64,000 nucleotides of DNA, from positions 18,786,052 to 18,850,051 of the forward strand of contig NC_088776.1 of NCBI RefSeq assembly GCF_954871325.1. The letters run 5' to 3'. This stretch comes from Gordionus sp. m RMFG-2023 (taxonomy: Eukaryota > Nematomorpha > Gordioida > Chordodea > Parachordodidae). The position numbers and the translations under genes are program-made. Below, piece after piece: positions 1 through 11,435 of this stretch; positions within the stretch are counted from its first letter, which is position 1, and each line of letters starts with the position of its first letter. The notes beneath the pieces were generated by a model. That model was not told the DNA's origin. It was given only the letters and a program-made list of their open reading frames with translations, and did not search any database.

Positions 1-3000
1 CTGACTATATTAAGAGGGGGGGGCAGAAGGGTTGGAATTGAAGCTCCCCCTTTCCTCAAGGAAAATATGATTAAGTAAAGTTTCGTGTTTTTATAATAAT
101 TTTATCAATTTTCTAATTAGATTTTTACATAAATAAAATTTGGTATAAAAAATGTTTAAATAAGACGTTTTAAATAAACTGTAATTCGATGGAATCGGAT
201 TGACCTTTTATATTTCCAAGTGTAAAACTTATAGTATTATTTTAATAAACAGTTGATCAACCTTAGCGCATGTGAGGGTAAAAAAATATCTAATCGTTTT
301 CTATTACACCGTAAAAAATCCATGGTATCACATTTTCCAATGATGCTACATGTCTATTTGATTACATTTTATGCGATCGCTAGTAAATTTTAAAAGTACA
401 CTGAGTTTCATATTTTAAAAAATTAGATAAAAACGTTGATTTTTTATAATGATAACTAATTTTTTTTAATATCTTTTTTAAAAATTGTTAATGCTATATT
501 TTCGCCCTATAAATATCCTTATTTTGCCAATAACTTTTTTTCATTTATACTGTTTACCAAATGGGTTGATTGAACTAAAGTGTATTTACTAGTTAGGTAT
601 TACATATGGACCTGAGCTTTTGAATTAGTGATTTCAAAAGTAAGGTAAACTTCTTGCTTAGGACGGCTTAAAGTGAGATTCAGATTCATATCAAATTTTT
701 CAAAATAAAACTCGATTCAAAATATAATGAGATTTTAACAATTTAAATATCAATAAAGAAGGTGGAATTATAAAATTGAAAAATGTTTTAAATGAAGGAA
801 AAATAAAATTCAGTGTATCGGATAATTAATATCATATCCTTATCCAATCTTGTTCTATGTGAGGACAGAATATATTTCAATCCTTTCGACCGAAACCTAT
901 ATAGATGAGACAGACATAGATTATTGATATAGATTTCTGGTCGCTTTAACCTTCTTCCTACCCAATATGCAGAAATATCGGTGTTTTTATTCCGTTTGAT
1001 GCAGTTAAAAGAATTTATAATGGCACCTATTAATAGCTCTTTTTGTTGTGACATAAATTGACTTTTGTTATTTTCTTCCATTTACAATATGGATTCAAAA
1101 GTATCATCGGGGTCGAAACTATTTTGACTGAACTAATGGAAGGATGCGAATTATATATCATTATACCATCAAAAGTGCTTCAATTATAGACCAAGTTTGT
1201 GTAAAATATTTTCTAATCCTGTATTTTCTTATGACAATAATATTTGATATAGAGGAACAAGATTTAGACATTCTACGAATTAGAAAATTTGCAAAATATA
1301 ATAATAAGATTCCTCATTTCCTTTTATGCGTATTTTTTAAAAAAACAATTACTATAATCATTATAAATTAACAGTAATATAACATAATATATAGTGGACA
1401 GGAGGTAGCTGACTATTCTGTGGCCTCATGCCTTAGTGGCCTCATTTATGGTAGCATAGCCCCCATGCCCCTTATTTTGAGGCTCACCTTTAATAGCTTT
1501 TTTTCATTTTATATGGTTTTTAATTTCTTATATTTTTGGATACTTGTCTAAGATGGGCTAAACAGTAAACACTAAATGTAGCTATTACATTTTTATAAGA
1601 AAAAGAAAAAAATACTATTATGACATAATAATCATACATTTTATCTCAAATATGCTGCATATAATCTTACTCATTGAACATTTAAAAACATATTTATCGC
1701 AATAGCGCAATAAAATAATAAATATTTCATATATAAAATCATATTAATAGTGCATATAAAATATTACATATTGCACAAAAATCGAAAGCATGAACGTTAT
1801 TTTTCATCGAGAATAAAACTTATTGTGCAAATAAAATCAGGCATATTTTAAACATTTAAATATTTTTTTTTAAAATTTTGCTTAAAAAAATAATAAAAAA
1901 AAATGCTTTTTTGCCCTATAAATTTCACACTTGGAGTCTGCAAAGAGAAATCGAAGTATCCATATACACGATCATTTAAAATAAATAAGTAGTAAAAATT
2001 TTCAAAACAAATAAATATTTAATTAGATAACATTTGCCTAACATAATCTGAAAAGAGTTTTAAAAAAAACAAATTACATAATATATTATAACACATAATA
2101 GTTAAAAAGAATTATGCCTAAGATTAAAAATATTAAAGAGATAGATAGGATGGCATGAATTAAAAAAATTATGTAATTTTTAAAATGATTTTTTTCAATA
2201 TTCATGAAATAAAAACCTATAATAGCAACCGATTTATAAAAGTTTATAGTGTTTTAAAAAGGTTCGGTAAAAAATTCGGTTCGGTTCAGATTCATTAATA
2301 AATATCAAATATAGGTTTGGTTTGGTTTGGTTCGACTTTTATTAGACGTAATTAGTTTTAAAATTATAATGTAAATCTAATATTTATTAATCAGCCTAAG
2401 ATGTGCCGATATAGTTTTTATATCACTTTATAACTGGTTTTTGACGAATCTGATGGATGAATTCGTAAGTAATAATCAAGTATTACAAATTGGTGCACCC
2501 AGATATTCAGTGGATCTATAATTTTCGTTCTAGCATTATGCTTATCTTAACAATTTTTTTATTTTGCCAGTAATGTACCAAACGGGCTGAAGCACTAAGA
2601 TGTAAGGAAGACCGGGAAAGGTTGATTTACTTTTTGTTCAAACCTCAATCAAATTAATAATATTAAACTAATCTAGATAAATAAAACATATTCTGAATCC
2701 TCAAATTATAGGCTATGTGAAATAGTCAATATATATTTTATAGAAAGGATACACTTTAAAGAAAATTTGATTGAAATATTTTTTAGAACCGATCCCGTAC
2801 TCTGGGCATCTTGCTCCAACAATGGAAGATAGATCCACAAAAAAATAAAGGTCTATATATAAAATAATTTTTTTTGATGTTACTTACTAGAGGCTTTAAA
2901 TTATTGATTTACTGTTATTAATAATAGGCGAGACAGGTGTTATATAGCAGTGTTTTGTTGGATATCCTCCAATAAGGTTATAAAAAATTTTTAAAAATCC

Positions 3001-4177
3001 GTTTCTACCCTTGATACTGGGGGTGGTATCTAGGATTAATTTAAATCATGCTTTTTATTATTAGCAAGGGTTTGATTGCAAATATAAAATTTAACATACA
3101 AATGGAAAATTTTCTATTTTTATTGTTATATTCAGCACAATTCGTGTATTATATCGAATCTCAGTACTTTCTAAATGACATACATTCCTAAAAATCAACC
3201 ACCACCCCCCCCCCCCCCTCACACTCGCCCTCCCCACTTTTGGTTTTTGCCTACCTCCTTTAACTTTTAGGGAAAATAGGAAATCGAAACTATCAACATC
3301 AGTTTAAACCTTACCTCCTACTCAATCCACCCTTATTTCCTTCTCTCACTTCCACTCTTATTATATTTCAATCTATATATTGCGCCATACTCATACCCAC
3401 CCCCCTTCAGTGGTAGAAGTGCGTTCTATAATGAATAGATAATGAGTCGGCTATAGAGTTAATAGCTGTTGAGCTTTACAAAATTGTTTTGGATAAGTCA
3501 TTTAAAATTATTTACTCTTTAGAACGATCATTATAAATATAATCCGTAAAAATATTTTAGTGAATAGATTCACGGGCAGAAAACCAACTTCAAATAATTT
3601 GTAAAATAGTTACTCTTAGAAATGATTGCCATTTCACCCTCTACTTTATAGCCCTAGTGAGTTGACTTAAAATGTTATAGCAATTATTCTAGATAAACTA
3701 CAAACCCCCTACCAAGTTTAATCGGTAGCTTAGATATTGGGAAATATATCCTATAAATTACAAATTCAAAAATATACTTTTGCCTCAAAACAAAAAATAA
3801 CAAATAAAAGAATTGGTGTCGTCAATACCTTTTGAATGCAAAGTTTCCATTACTAAATGAACATAAAGAAGATAGTATGTATAAAAATAATCTTTTTATT
3901 AAATTCGATACAATTTCCCCTAAAGATAAATAAGTCATAGACGTTTGCCTTATTACCACACCTGCGATATAACCCCGGTCTCCGATTTTTAAAAAAATTA
4001 TAGAAATTTATGTTAAAAAAAATAAATAAATTGAAAAAAATCATATAAAGTATAAATTAATATTTTCGATTTAATTAAGTATGATTTTTTAAAAAAGTTT
4101 TAATTACCTTTTTCTTGTATTATTTATATTATACACTTAATTTGGTTATTTATATTGAGTTTATTTTTATAATTATT
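1..4177. other. Gene-poor AT-rich intergenic stretch
   Basis: I see no gene that I can support here. The stretch holds long A/T runs, a poly-C run near 3203-3219, and a patch at about 2262-2335 of repeated GGTTCGG/GGTTTGG that resembles the subterminal repeats of the hAT element at 20710-23213, but with no matching second end. Segments near 510-620 and 2400-2610 carry weak echoes (TTTTGCCA, GTTTACCAAATGGG, TGCACTAAG-like) of the ~135-bp repeat seen in tandem at 7690-8175. One short minus-strand reading frame is listed separately. Confidence 0.5.
788..1081 (-). CDS. Unidentified 97-codon reading frame, possibly a transposase scrap
   Basis: An open frame of 97 codons runs on the minus strand. 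I do not recognise it with confidence. The middle part, with YWVGRRLKRPE followed by a leucine-rich stretch, recalls the N-terminal region of PIF/Harbinger-type transposases, where a tryptophan-arginine block is followed by an L-rich helix. No catalytic motif, no partner Myb-like gene and no terminal repeats are visible nearby. In this AT-rich DNA a frame of this length can occur by chance, so it may not be coding at all. Confidence 0.15.
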   Translation of the reverse strand: MEENNKSQFMSQQKELLIGAIINSFNCIKRNKNTDISAYWVGRRLKRPEIYINNLCLSHLYRFRSKGLKYILSSHRTRLDKDMILIIRYTEFYFSFI

Positions 4178-4179
4178 TT

Positions 4180-5955
4180 GGTGTAGGGATACCTGGTGGG
4201 TGTGAAGCTGCTGTGCACTTAACAAGAATTCACCTTGAAAATAACCCAAAAAACGAATCCCTAGTAAAAATTGACTTCTCTAACGCCTACAACACTCTTT
4301 CGCGCAACACGTTCCTACATTCAACTTGCTTCCATTTCCCCGCTTATACCAAATTTCTTTTCTCTTGCTACCAATCACCAACAATCTTACAATTCAACAA
4401 AGAAAAGATACTTTCTGTCGAGGGTATCCAACAAGGTGACCCTCTCGGATCCCTTCTCTTTAGTCTTAGAATCAATGACATGATAAAATCAATAAACTCT
4501 TCATGTACTCTATCGCTCCACGCTTGGTATATTGATGATGGAATCTTGAGTGGTCCCAGTAGTGAAATTGTCAAAGCAGTCACCATAATTAAAGAAATGG
4601 GCACAGCCATTGGACTTTCGCTTAACCAGAGCAAATCTGAATTCTCACTTTTAAATTCTAATGCTCCCAACACTCACGATTTCAAATTCACATCAAGCGT
4701 TGAATTAACACATCTAGGATCGCCTGTTGGAGGACACGGGGCAATAAGCACCTTTCTTCATTCCACACTTGACATACTCCTTAAACTGGAGGACATCTTT
4801 ACACTTCTTCCATCACACAAGTCCTTTTTTTTGCTAAAAAAATTTTTTTTTATACCAAGGATTCTTTACGCACTTCGGTCAACACCAATTTTTAAATATC
4901 CTATTCCTCTCCAAACTTACGAAAAAGGAATAAAGGACTTAACCGAAAAAATAGTAAATATCAGATTCAACGAAACCGCTTGGGCCCAAGCAACTCTTCC
5001 AACCAAATTTGGTGGTCTCGGCATCAGATCTCCACTTGACTTTGTAACAACTACTTTCATATCGAGTAGTCTCTTGACAAAGCCAATAACCACCGCCCAT
5101 AATTCTAAAGAAGACCTTTCCTTAATCGTTGCTATGGATATTTGGAAAACAAGGAACAATGCTGATTCTCATCCCCCCAAAACCCATAAACAGAAAGACT
5201 GGGATGCACCAGTGGTTGCTCGCTGCGTTGAAACTCTCTTATCTAGCATGCAATCTACCGACCGCACCCTATTCTCTTCCTTGCTCAATGGTACGGGACA
5301 TGAGTTTCTTGAGGCCATCTCATCTACCAATCTTCAGCTTCAACTATCCAACAATGAATTTACCCATGCCATCGACATTCGTCTAAATTGTTCCATCACT
5401 CACCCCCACATCTGCTCAGGGTGCAACTCGCCAGTTGACTCGAAGGGTAGACATAGTTTACATTGTCGCTCCTGCAATGGGCGATTCATCAGACACAAGC
5501 AATGTAATACAATCATCCAACATGCTCTGAAATCCGCCCAAATTCCTTCCACGTTAGAACCACAGGGTCTTTTTAGATCTGACGGTAAACGTCCTGATGG
5601 GATCTCTCAAATCCCATGGAGGAGAGGCCAACTTTTGGTATGGGACTATTCCTGTATAGACCCCTTGGCCCCATCCAACCACGCCATCAACATCCTTGAC
5701 CAGAAGGAACAACTTAAAATTTCTAAATACACAGAAATAATAAACGATCATTGCTTCATCCCAATCATATCAACCACTCTTGGCACCTTCGGCAAACTCG
5801 CCTTAGCATTTTTCAAAAACTTAGGATCACAAATCAGCAAACTCTCAGAAGAACCACGAGAGGGTTTTTTTCTTCGTCAACAATTATCCATAGCGATTCA
5901 CAAAGCTAATTATATCAGTTTCAATGGTAGCCTTCTAGCCAAAGAGCTATCATAG
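4180..5955 (+). CDS. Reverse transcriptase with restriction-like nuclease C-terminus (5'-truncated)
   Basis: The frame lacks a true start: coding similarity begins with GVGIPGGCEAAVHLTR at 4180, an internal segment of this family, so GTG at 4213 is only the first possible start in the frame. RT motifs follow in order: VKIDFSNAYNTLSR (palm motif A), GIQQGDPLGSLLFSL (motif B), and WYIDDG, where most LINEs have YADD but where this family is known for WYLDDG-type active sites. The last ~180 residues hold a cysteine/histidine cluster (CSGC, HSLHC, RHKQC) and then GKRPDG and WDYSCIDPLAPS, which fits a PD-(D/E)XK restriction-like endonuclease. The C-terminal PREGFFLRQQLSIAI block is also typical. 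The product would copy the element's RNA at a nicked target. Missing are the N-terminal fingers and any upstream DNA-binding domain. The nuclease assignment rests on motif memory. Confidence 0.8.
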   Translation, partial: GVGIPGGCEAAVHLTRIHLENNPKNESLVKIDFSNAYNTLSRNTFLHSTCFHFPAYTKFLFSCYQSPTILQFNKEKILSVEGIQQGDPLGSLLFSLRINDMIKSINSSCTLSLHAWYIDDGILSGPSSEIVKAVTIIKEMGTAIGLSLNQSKSEFSLLNSNAPNTHDFKFTSSVELTHLGSPVGGHGAISTFLHSTLDILLKLEDIFTLLPSHKSFFLLKKFFFIPRILYALRSTPIFKYPIPLQTYEKGIKDLTEKIVNIRFNETAWAQATLPTKFGGLGIRSPLDFVTTTFISSSLLTKPITTAHNSKEDLSLIVAMDIWKTRNNADSHPPKTHKQKDWDAPVVARCVETLLSSMQSTDRTLFSSLLNGTGHEFLEAISSTNLQLQLSNNEFTHAIDIRLNCSITHPHICSGCNSPVDSKGRHSLHCRSCNGRFIRHKQCNTIIQHALKSAQIPSTLEPQGLFRSDGKRPDGISQIPWRRGQLLVWDYSCIDPLAPSNHAINILDQKEQLKISKYTEIINDHCFIPIISTTLGTFGKLALAFFKNLGSQISKLSEEPREGFFLRQQLSIAIHKANYISFNGSLLAKELS

Positions 5956-6015
5956 ACAACGCTTACATCCCTTTTTCATTTTTGTTTCCCTGCGTCACAC
6001 CATCTCCGTTCTTTT
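4180..6015 (+). mobile_element. 5'-truncated non-LTR retrotransposon (LINE) with C-terminal nuclease-like domain
   Basis: The element begins abruptly inside coding sequence at about 4180, where AT-rich DNA gives way to a C-rich, codon-balanced open frame. It ends about 60 bases after the stop codon, in a short C/T-rich 3' tail. An abrupt 5' start inside the reverse transcriptase is the usual result of incomplete target-primed reverse transcription. The base composition differs sharply from the flanks and no stop interrupts the frame, so the insertion is probably young. I could not read a target duplication or a clean A-tail. Confidence 0.75.
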
Positions 6016-7689
6016 TTTTAATAGTATTATTATATATTTTTCAAACATTTTTAAATATATTAAAATTTATTATAATGAAAATTTAAATTATTATACCTTA
6101 TATTGATAATAAACTATATAATTTTCATTTTCCAAATAGATATATTTTGTCACAACTTTTAAGGGATAATATTAAAGATAATGCAATTATCTTCCTGGAT
6201 TAGAGGCATAGTGCGAAGAGTATGTGTGGGGGAGGGGAGGGAGTCGTAAGATATTTTTGGAAAGTTAATTAAAAGAATATATTTTTGTAATTTCAAGAAA
6301 TTAAGAAATATAGAAATAAAAGAGTATTTTAAAATAAAATCTTACTATGGGTCAGGCTAAGTTCCTTTTAAAGTATGATGCATGCCATTAAATCCTATTA
6401 ACGCGATGTAATTATTTTACAATTTTAAGGCAATAATAAACAAAATCAATAAAAAATAACATTAAAATTATATGTAAAATCACTTTTATTTTTTTTATTG
6501 TCCCAACTTACTTATCGATTTTGCCATTTTGTATAAATAAAATTACACTTTTGGAAAAAAGATTTTTTTAAAAAAAAATTTTGCTAAATAAAAACCTTAC
6601 CATAATTTCATTTAGGAATAATTTGCTTGAATACAAAAATAGATGATCACATATTTTATGCTATGTATTATAATTAAAAATATCATGATAAAGTTGTATA
6701 GAATTTACTGTTTGATTTTTTTTATTAAAAAATTGAAATTATATTTTTCAATGTTAGGTAGGATTTTTTAAATAAAAATAATAATATAAAAATAAAATAT
6801 TGGTAATGATGTAATGAAAATAATTTTTAACTATGATCATATATTTTTAATATATAAAAATATTTTGTTATAATAAAATATAAAAATTTCTGTTAAAAAT
6901 TATTTAGAATAATTTTTTAAAAGCAAATAATGCAAAAAGTTAAATTAATTTTTAAAGAAAATAATACAAAAAGTTAAATTAATTTTAAAACAATGTGTAC
7001 AAAATGGAAATAAATTCCATCCGAAATTCACTTCAAGTGGATTCCAATCCTTATTGCATAAAGGTATTTAGAAGTAAAGTGGGGTATTTAAATATCTAAA
7101 AAAATTTCTGAATTTAAATTGACTATTTCTAACTTTAAAATTGCCCCTCCCCAACTTAATAGGTATTTAAATTTGAGATAAATATATTAAAGGTATATCA
7201 TGTGTTTTTTGGACTCCCAACCCTATTGAAATGAAATCGTAGATATATTCGCTACTGCAGCATTTTTTTTACTAAATTATCTAATAATAGTCAAATTTGG
7301 GGTTATTCATAACTTTAAATTTTTTTATCCTTACCAGATCTATTGTTAAAATGATTATAATTATGCAGCTGTTAGAAACATCTTCATATTTTTGTAATTT
7401 ATTTAAACGTAAAGCACAAGTTCTAATAAACATTTATTTTAAAACATAAAAGTATATTATATTTTTTAATAGTTTCGATTTCAAACCAGTTATAATTTTA
7501 TATGCACGAAAAATAGTTATTTAGTTTAGATTAATGAATCGAATGCCTTTAAAAAAATGGTTATAAAATTATTTTGTGTAATAATAATATAAATTATAAA
7601 ATTTCAAATATTTCCATTAAGTCTAATAAACAATTAAATAATTAAGAATGATTCATTTTGTATTAAAAATAAAATTTACTTAGATTTAT
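6016..7689. other. AT-rich intergenic stretch without genes
   Basis: No gene or element end could be supported. The sequence is dominated by A/T runs, with a G-rich patch (GGGGGAGGGGAGGG) at about 6228-6241 and short open frames of no recognisable character. Confidence 0.5.
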
Positions 7690-8175
7690 GTTTTACCAAT
7701 AGGTTCGTGAATTGGCGAAATGACTTGAGGCGCTAATTAATTAATACCAATATTTAATTCCTAATTGTGCCTACGGAATATTAACGGAAAGAACCGTTTA
7801 TGAGTTGTAAATATAGAAAGTTTTGACATCTGGCCATATATAAAATAAAAATAATATATTCGAAAACTTGTGCCTATATGACTTACTCAACCCGGATACC
7901 GGAGAAATTTACCATTAGTGAGTTATATAAATATGAAAAATTGGTGGAATAACTTGAGACACAAATTCTGAAACCTCTGCGAAGATTTTAGACTTAATAT
8001 GGGCTTTCGTATTTTGTTCACTGAATACTGGCGGAATTAACCATAAGTAAATTTTATGCAAAATAAAAAGGTTTTGGTATTTTGCCAATTTTAAAAAACT
8101 AATGCGCTAACTATCTAGTCTGCATAAATATTTTGTGCCTAATTTGGGTCTCCATATCAGAGTTATTAAAATATA
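7690..8175 (+). repeat. Degenerate tandem repeat, ~135-bp unit, about 3.5 copies
   Basis: Successive blocks repeat the same word order: a TTGGCAAAATGACTTGAGGC-like start, a CCTATGCCAATATTTA / GTGCCTAATT segment, then an ACCGTTTATGAGTT or ACCATTAGTGAGTTAT segment followed by an A-rich join. The units have diverged considerably from one another. The same word order recurs at 10485-10690, 15120-15260, 31260-32010 and 32330-32475, so this is a dispersed family with local arrays, not a single minisatellite. Confidence 0.6.
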
Positions 8176-8389
8176 TAGATAGTATTCTATATATGTATAG
8201 AATTATGTATAAGTGCCTGTATCTAGATATATTTTTTAACGGCATCTAGATATATTTAATTAATACAATGGAAAGAATTTTATACATTTTTTATTATATT
8301 AAATATTGAATTTATTATAATTTAATTTTCTTGCATTAAATTTATTAATTATTTGTCACAGTTTATTTCTCTTCAAGATAAGTTTTATT

Positions 8390-8765
8390 TTACACAATGA
8401 ATGGAGAAAACATGGTAAATAGCAGGTCACCAATCCCCCCCCCCTCCCATCGCAAGTTTACCTGTTTTCGTAAATATAATTTTAAGCTAATAAATATTTT
8501 ACCCCTACACAATACCCTTTCCCCCAAATTTATACAATATATCATTATAAGGAAAAATTTGAAAGAAAAATTAGTGAAAGTTAATAACTTTTTAAAATAA
8601 CGACGATAAATTCAAAATTTTTAGAATAGTAGCATTTTAATAAAAAAAAAGTGTAAACCCAAAATTATTTTATAAAAATCGAATATAGCCAAGGCCTATA
8701 ATAAGTAGACCTAAAGATCTCCAATCAAATTTACGGAGAAAAAATTTGGATACGCCTCTGGTAAA
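8390..8765. repeat. Dispersed repeat with poly-C tract, copy 1
   Basis: This copy contains a poly-C tract, then TACAATATATCATTATAAGG, then GTTAATAACTTTTTAAAATA, and finally GACCTAAAGATCTCCAAT and GGATACGCCTCTGG at the end. The same words occur in the same order at 30440-30765, and more weakly at 31995-32320. The terminal GGATACGCCTCTGG is the kind of end seen in many animal interspersed repeats. No coding capacity or target duplication is evident. The 67-codon frame starting at 8397 lies in it and is considered spurious. Confidence 0.6.
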
Positions 8766-9124
8766 TAGTTTAATATATTATAAATTTTTAGATTATTAAC
8801 ATAAATGATTCTGACAAAGATGAAACAATCAACACATCAGCAAACTTTTCAAACTAGATTGGATTTCAACTGCCAGAAAATTAAAGGAAAAAACAAGAAT
8901 TGAAACAGTAATAAGTCTATGAAATCTCATGGTTGCAATAAGATAGTGATCGTGGAAAAAATTGAAATAGTTCAAATTATATTTTTTCAAGATCCGAGAA
9001 AGGATAGGATATAAATTTTAACCTTATCAAACTTTGAATAATTATTCTAAAAAAATTTGTTATTCATAAAAATATAACTCTACATTACCTTCCTGTCCAT
9101 TACATCAGTTGAAAGACTTTTTAG
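8766..9124. other. AT-rich spacer
   Basis: Nothing recognisable lies between the poly-C repeat and the small hAT-type element that follows. Confidence 0.4.
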
Positions 9125-9541
9125 TAGAGATCTGCAAAGTTAGTTGGGCCATTTTATTTAAAATAATCGGGTTCCGGCCGGGCCTAATATTTTTTAAAAA
9201 ATTTCGGGCCGGGTCGGGTCGGATTTTGAAAATTTTATTAAATATATCTAAATTTATCAATTTTATATTGAATTTTTTATGTAATATAAAAATTTTTGAT
9301 TTAATTTATTGAAATTAAACGCTATATAACATATGTCTTTTATTTTAAGTAATTATAAAAATTAATTTCAATATTTAAATAAATTCGGGCCTGGCCGGTA
9401 AATTTTTTTAAAATAAAATTCAAGCCGGGCCGGCAAAACTTTTTAAAAAAATTTCAGGTTCGGGCCGGGCCGGCAAAACTTTTTTAAAAAAAATTTCGGG
9501 CCGGGCCGGGCTTGAAAAATTAGGCCCGATGCAGATAACTA
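9125..9541. mobile_element. Small non-autonomous hAT-type element (MITE), 417 bp
   Basis: The ends are imperfect inverted repeats, TAGAGATCTGCA on the left and the complement of TAGTTATCTGCA on the right. They are flanked by a perfect 8-bp direct repeat CTTTTTAG at 9117-9124 and 9542-9549. An 8-bp duplication is the hAT signature. Inside both ends lie copies of CGGGCCGGGCC-type words in opposite orientation, including CCGGCCGG near 9175. The centre is AT-rich and non-coding, so mobility would depend on a transposase encoded elsewhere. Confidence 0.8.
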
Positions 9542-9549
9542 CTTTTTAG

Positions 9550-10484
9550 TATTAGATTGTAATTAAACGCATGCCTTGGTGATAAAAACTTGATACTGTT
9601 TTATTAATAAAAGCTTGCATAAATAGTTTATAATTATTCAACTATATTTTTGTATATAAAATATTAAACTATAAAAAATGTTTGGTTAAATTTACAATTT
9701 GAGTTTTAACAATAGATTTTCAATTTAATTTGGCATTATTCACACCTAGATAATTTTATATTAAAAAAATGGCTAGTAAATCGTTGCATAAGGGTGACCT
9801 GTGAAAGTTATTAAAAAGGAGGAAAACCAGAGTGGAAAACTGTTTCGTACGAGTGTAATTTATTAAAAGAAGGAGGAATACCAGAGTAGAAAACTATTGC
9901 GTACAGGTGAAGGTTAAAAAAAGCTGGTAACCATGGTGAAAAACGAGTATGAGCTTAATAGAATTTAGGAGAGTAAATTAGATTTGAATTGCAGAACATA
10001 ATTTGACAGGGATGAATGTCTATATGTTTCGTAGGGTTATTCACATCACAATACTAATTATATCCTATCTTTTAACATTACAAATAGTTAAAATTTTTAT
10101 ATTAAAACTGTTAGTCAATTTTTTATAATGTGGAAATGAAAAGCTTAGAATTTGTAAAGTACAGGGAGGTACAGTAGAACATTTTTGAGGCATTGGTGAT
10201 ACTATTAATATGGATGAATAGTTTAATCTGGGGAAGAGGATAAGGAGAAGTCACAGGTAAGAATAAAGGGCAGACTTTGACAATTGAGAGACACATTAGG
10301 GTGGAGGATGTGATGGGAAAGGTGACGTGGTTACCGGTTCAAGAGTTAATCCAAGGGTGCACAAATAGTGATCTAAATAGATTAGTCCATAGACTTGAGA
10401 GGAAAGATTCGTATTATAGTCAAATGTGGGGAACGTTTCAGTACAGCTATTTAGAGTTTTAAAAAGAAAAAAAGTCTGCACAGA
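9550..10484. other. Intergenic stretch with a purine-rich segment
   Basis: The segment 9780-9940 carries a loose repeat of an AGGAGGAAAACCAGAGTGGAAA-like phrase (three copies: near 9817, 9868 and 9920). From about 10140 to 10450 the strand becomes G/A-rich and holds a 61-codon plus frame (10277-10462) in a less AT-rich context. I cannot assign it: it may be a worn retroelement fragment or an exon. The opposite frame is its shadow. Confidence 0.3.
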
Positions 10485-10690
10485 GTCTGCAAAATTTAAA
10501 AATTAATGCGGTAATTATCTAAAATATTTAGTGCCTAATTTGTGCTTCCTTCAAACAAAATGTAAGCTGTTAACCGGTGGTTATAAGTAAAATATGAACG
10601 ATTTTTGCATATTGCCAAAATCTAAAACTGTGAGGTGAAAATTTTGGATATGCCAATATTTAGTGGCCTCAGTTGTACATTAATATTCCA
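10485..10690 (+). repeat. Single divergent copy of the ~135-bp dispersed repeat
   Basis: The words AATATTTAGTGCCTAATTTG, GTTAACCGGTGGTTATAAGT and TTTTGCATATTGCCAAAAT occur in the same order as in the arrays at 7690-8175 and 31260-32010. Confidence 0.5.
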
Positions 10691-11039
10691 AAACCCTATA
10701 TAAAATTAAGATATCTAACTTATTTAATTTTGCAAAGGAAGGTTCTAATAAACCCACTAAAGCTATGATGCTTAGACCCCTTTAAGATTACCCTTTAATA
10801 TCAATCATGCATAAAAGTAAGCCTTCCTACTACAATTATCTCAACAATTCATCACGATCAATATTTTTATTTTACAATTCTTAAAATTATAATTTATTCA
10901 TTTTCAAAAATGGCATAGAACCCATTTATCTGACAAGTATACTTTTTGTGTATATGGTTTAACTCTTTTTTAAGTTTGTTACATTCAGATTCAACACAGA
11001 GTTTAGTTCATAGACGAAGTGGAAGGCAAAGAAAATAAA

Positions 11040-11435
11040 ATAAAATTTAAAAAATTATAGAAAAAACACGAAAAAATGACAATATGCATAAAGCACGCAA
11101 TGCAAAATTACACAAAAGGGTGCAAAAGTGAAAATAAAATTATAGAAAACCCGTAAAATATGCAAAGAACATGCAAAATAACGCAAAAAATGACATAAAA
11201 ACATGTAAAATGTTGCATTACTACAGAAAACACAAAATTAGATGGAATCTATACAAAAAAAACAGGCAAAAATGACAATATGCATACATTAGGAAAAATA
11301 TGCAAATATCATGCAAAAATTATGCAAAGTATGCTAGATTACGCAAGATATTCAAAAATCACGCATGAGGAAAAAATAAAATCAAGCAAAATGAGAAAAT
11401 ATGCAAAACAGCACATAAAAAATGTCCAAAAAAAG
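11040..11435 (+). repeat. TGCAAAA-rich degenerate minisatellite
   Basis: For about 400 bases the strand is built from variants of ATGCAAAA, CACGCAAAA and ACGCAAAATGACA joined by short A-rich links. The period is irregular, roughly 20-35 bases. The composition is strikingly poor in runs of T compared with the flanks. No coding potential. Confidence 0.6.

Noticed and set aside
2250-2345. A hAT end, from GGTTCGG/GGTTTGG repeats
   Set aside because: No terminal inverted repeat, no opposite end and no 8-bp duplication could be found.
4271-5751. Several short frames overlapping the LINE reverse transcriptase on both strands
   Set aside because: The main frame has clear family motifs; the others are shadows caused by its richer base composition.
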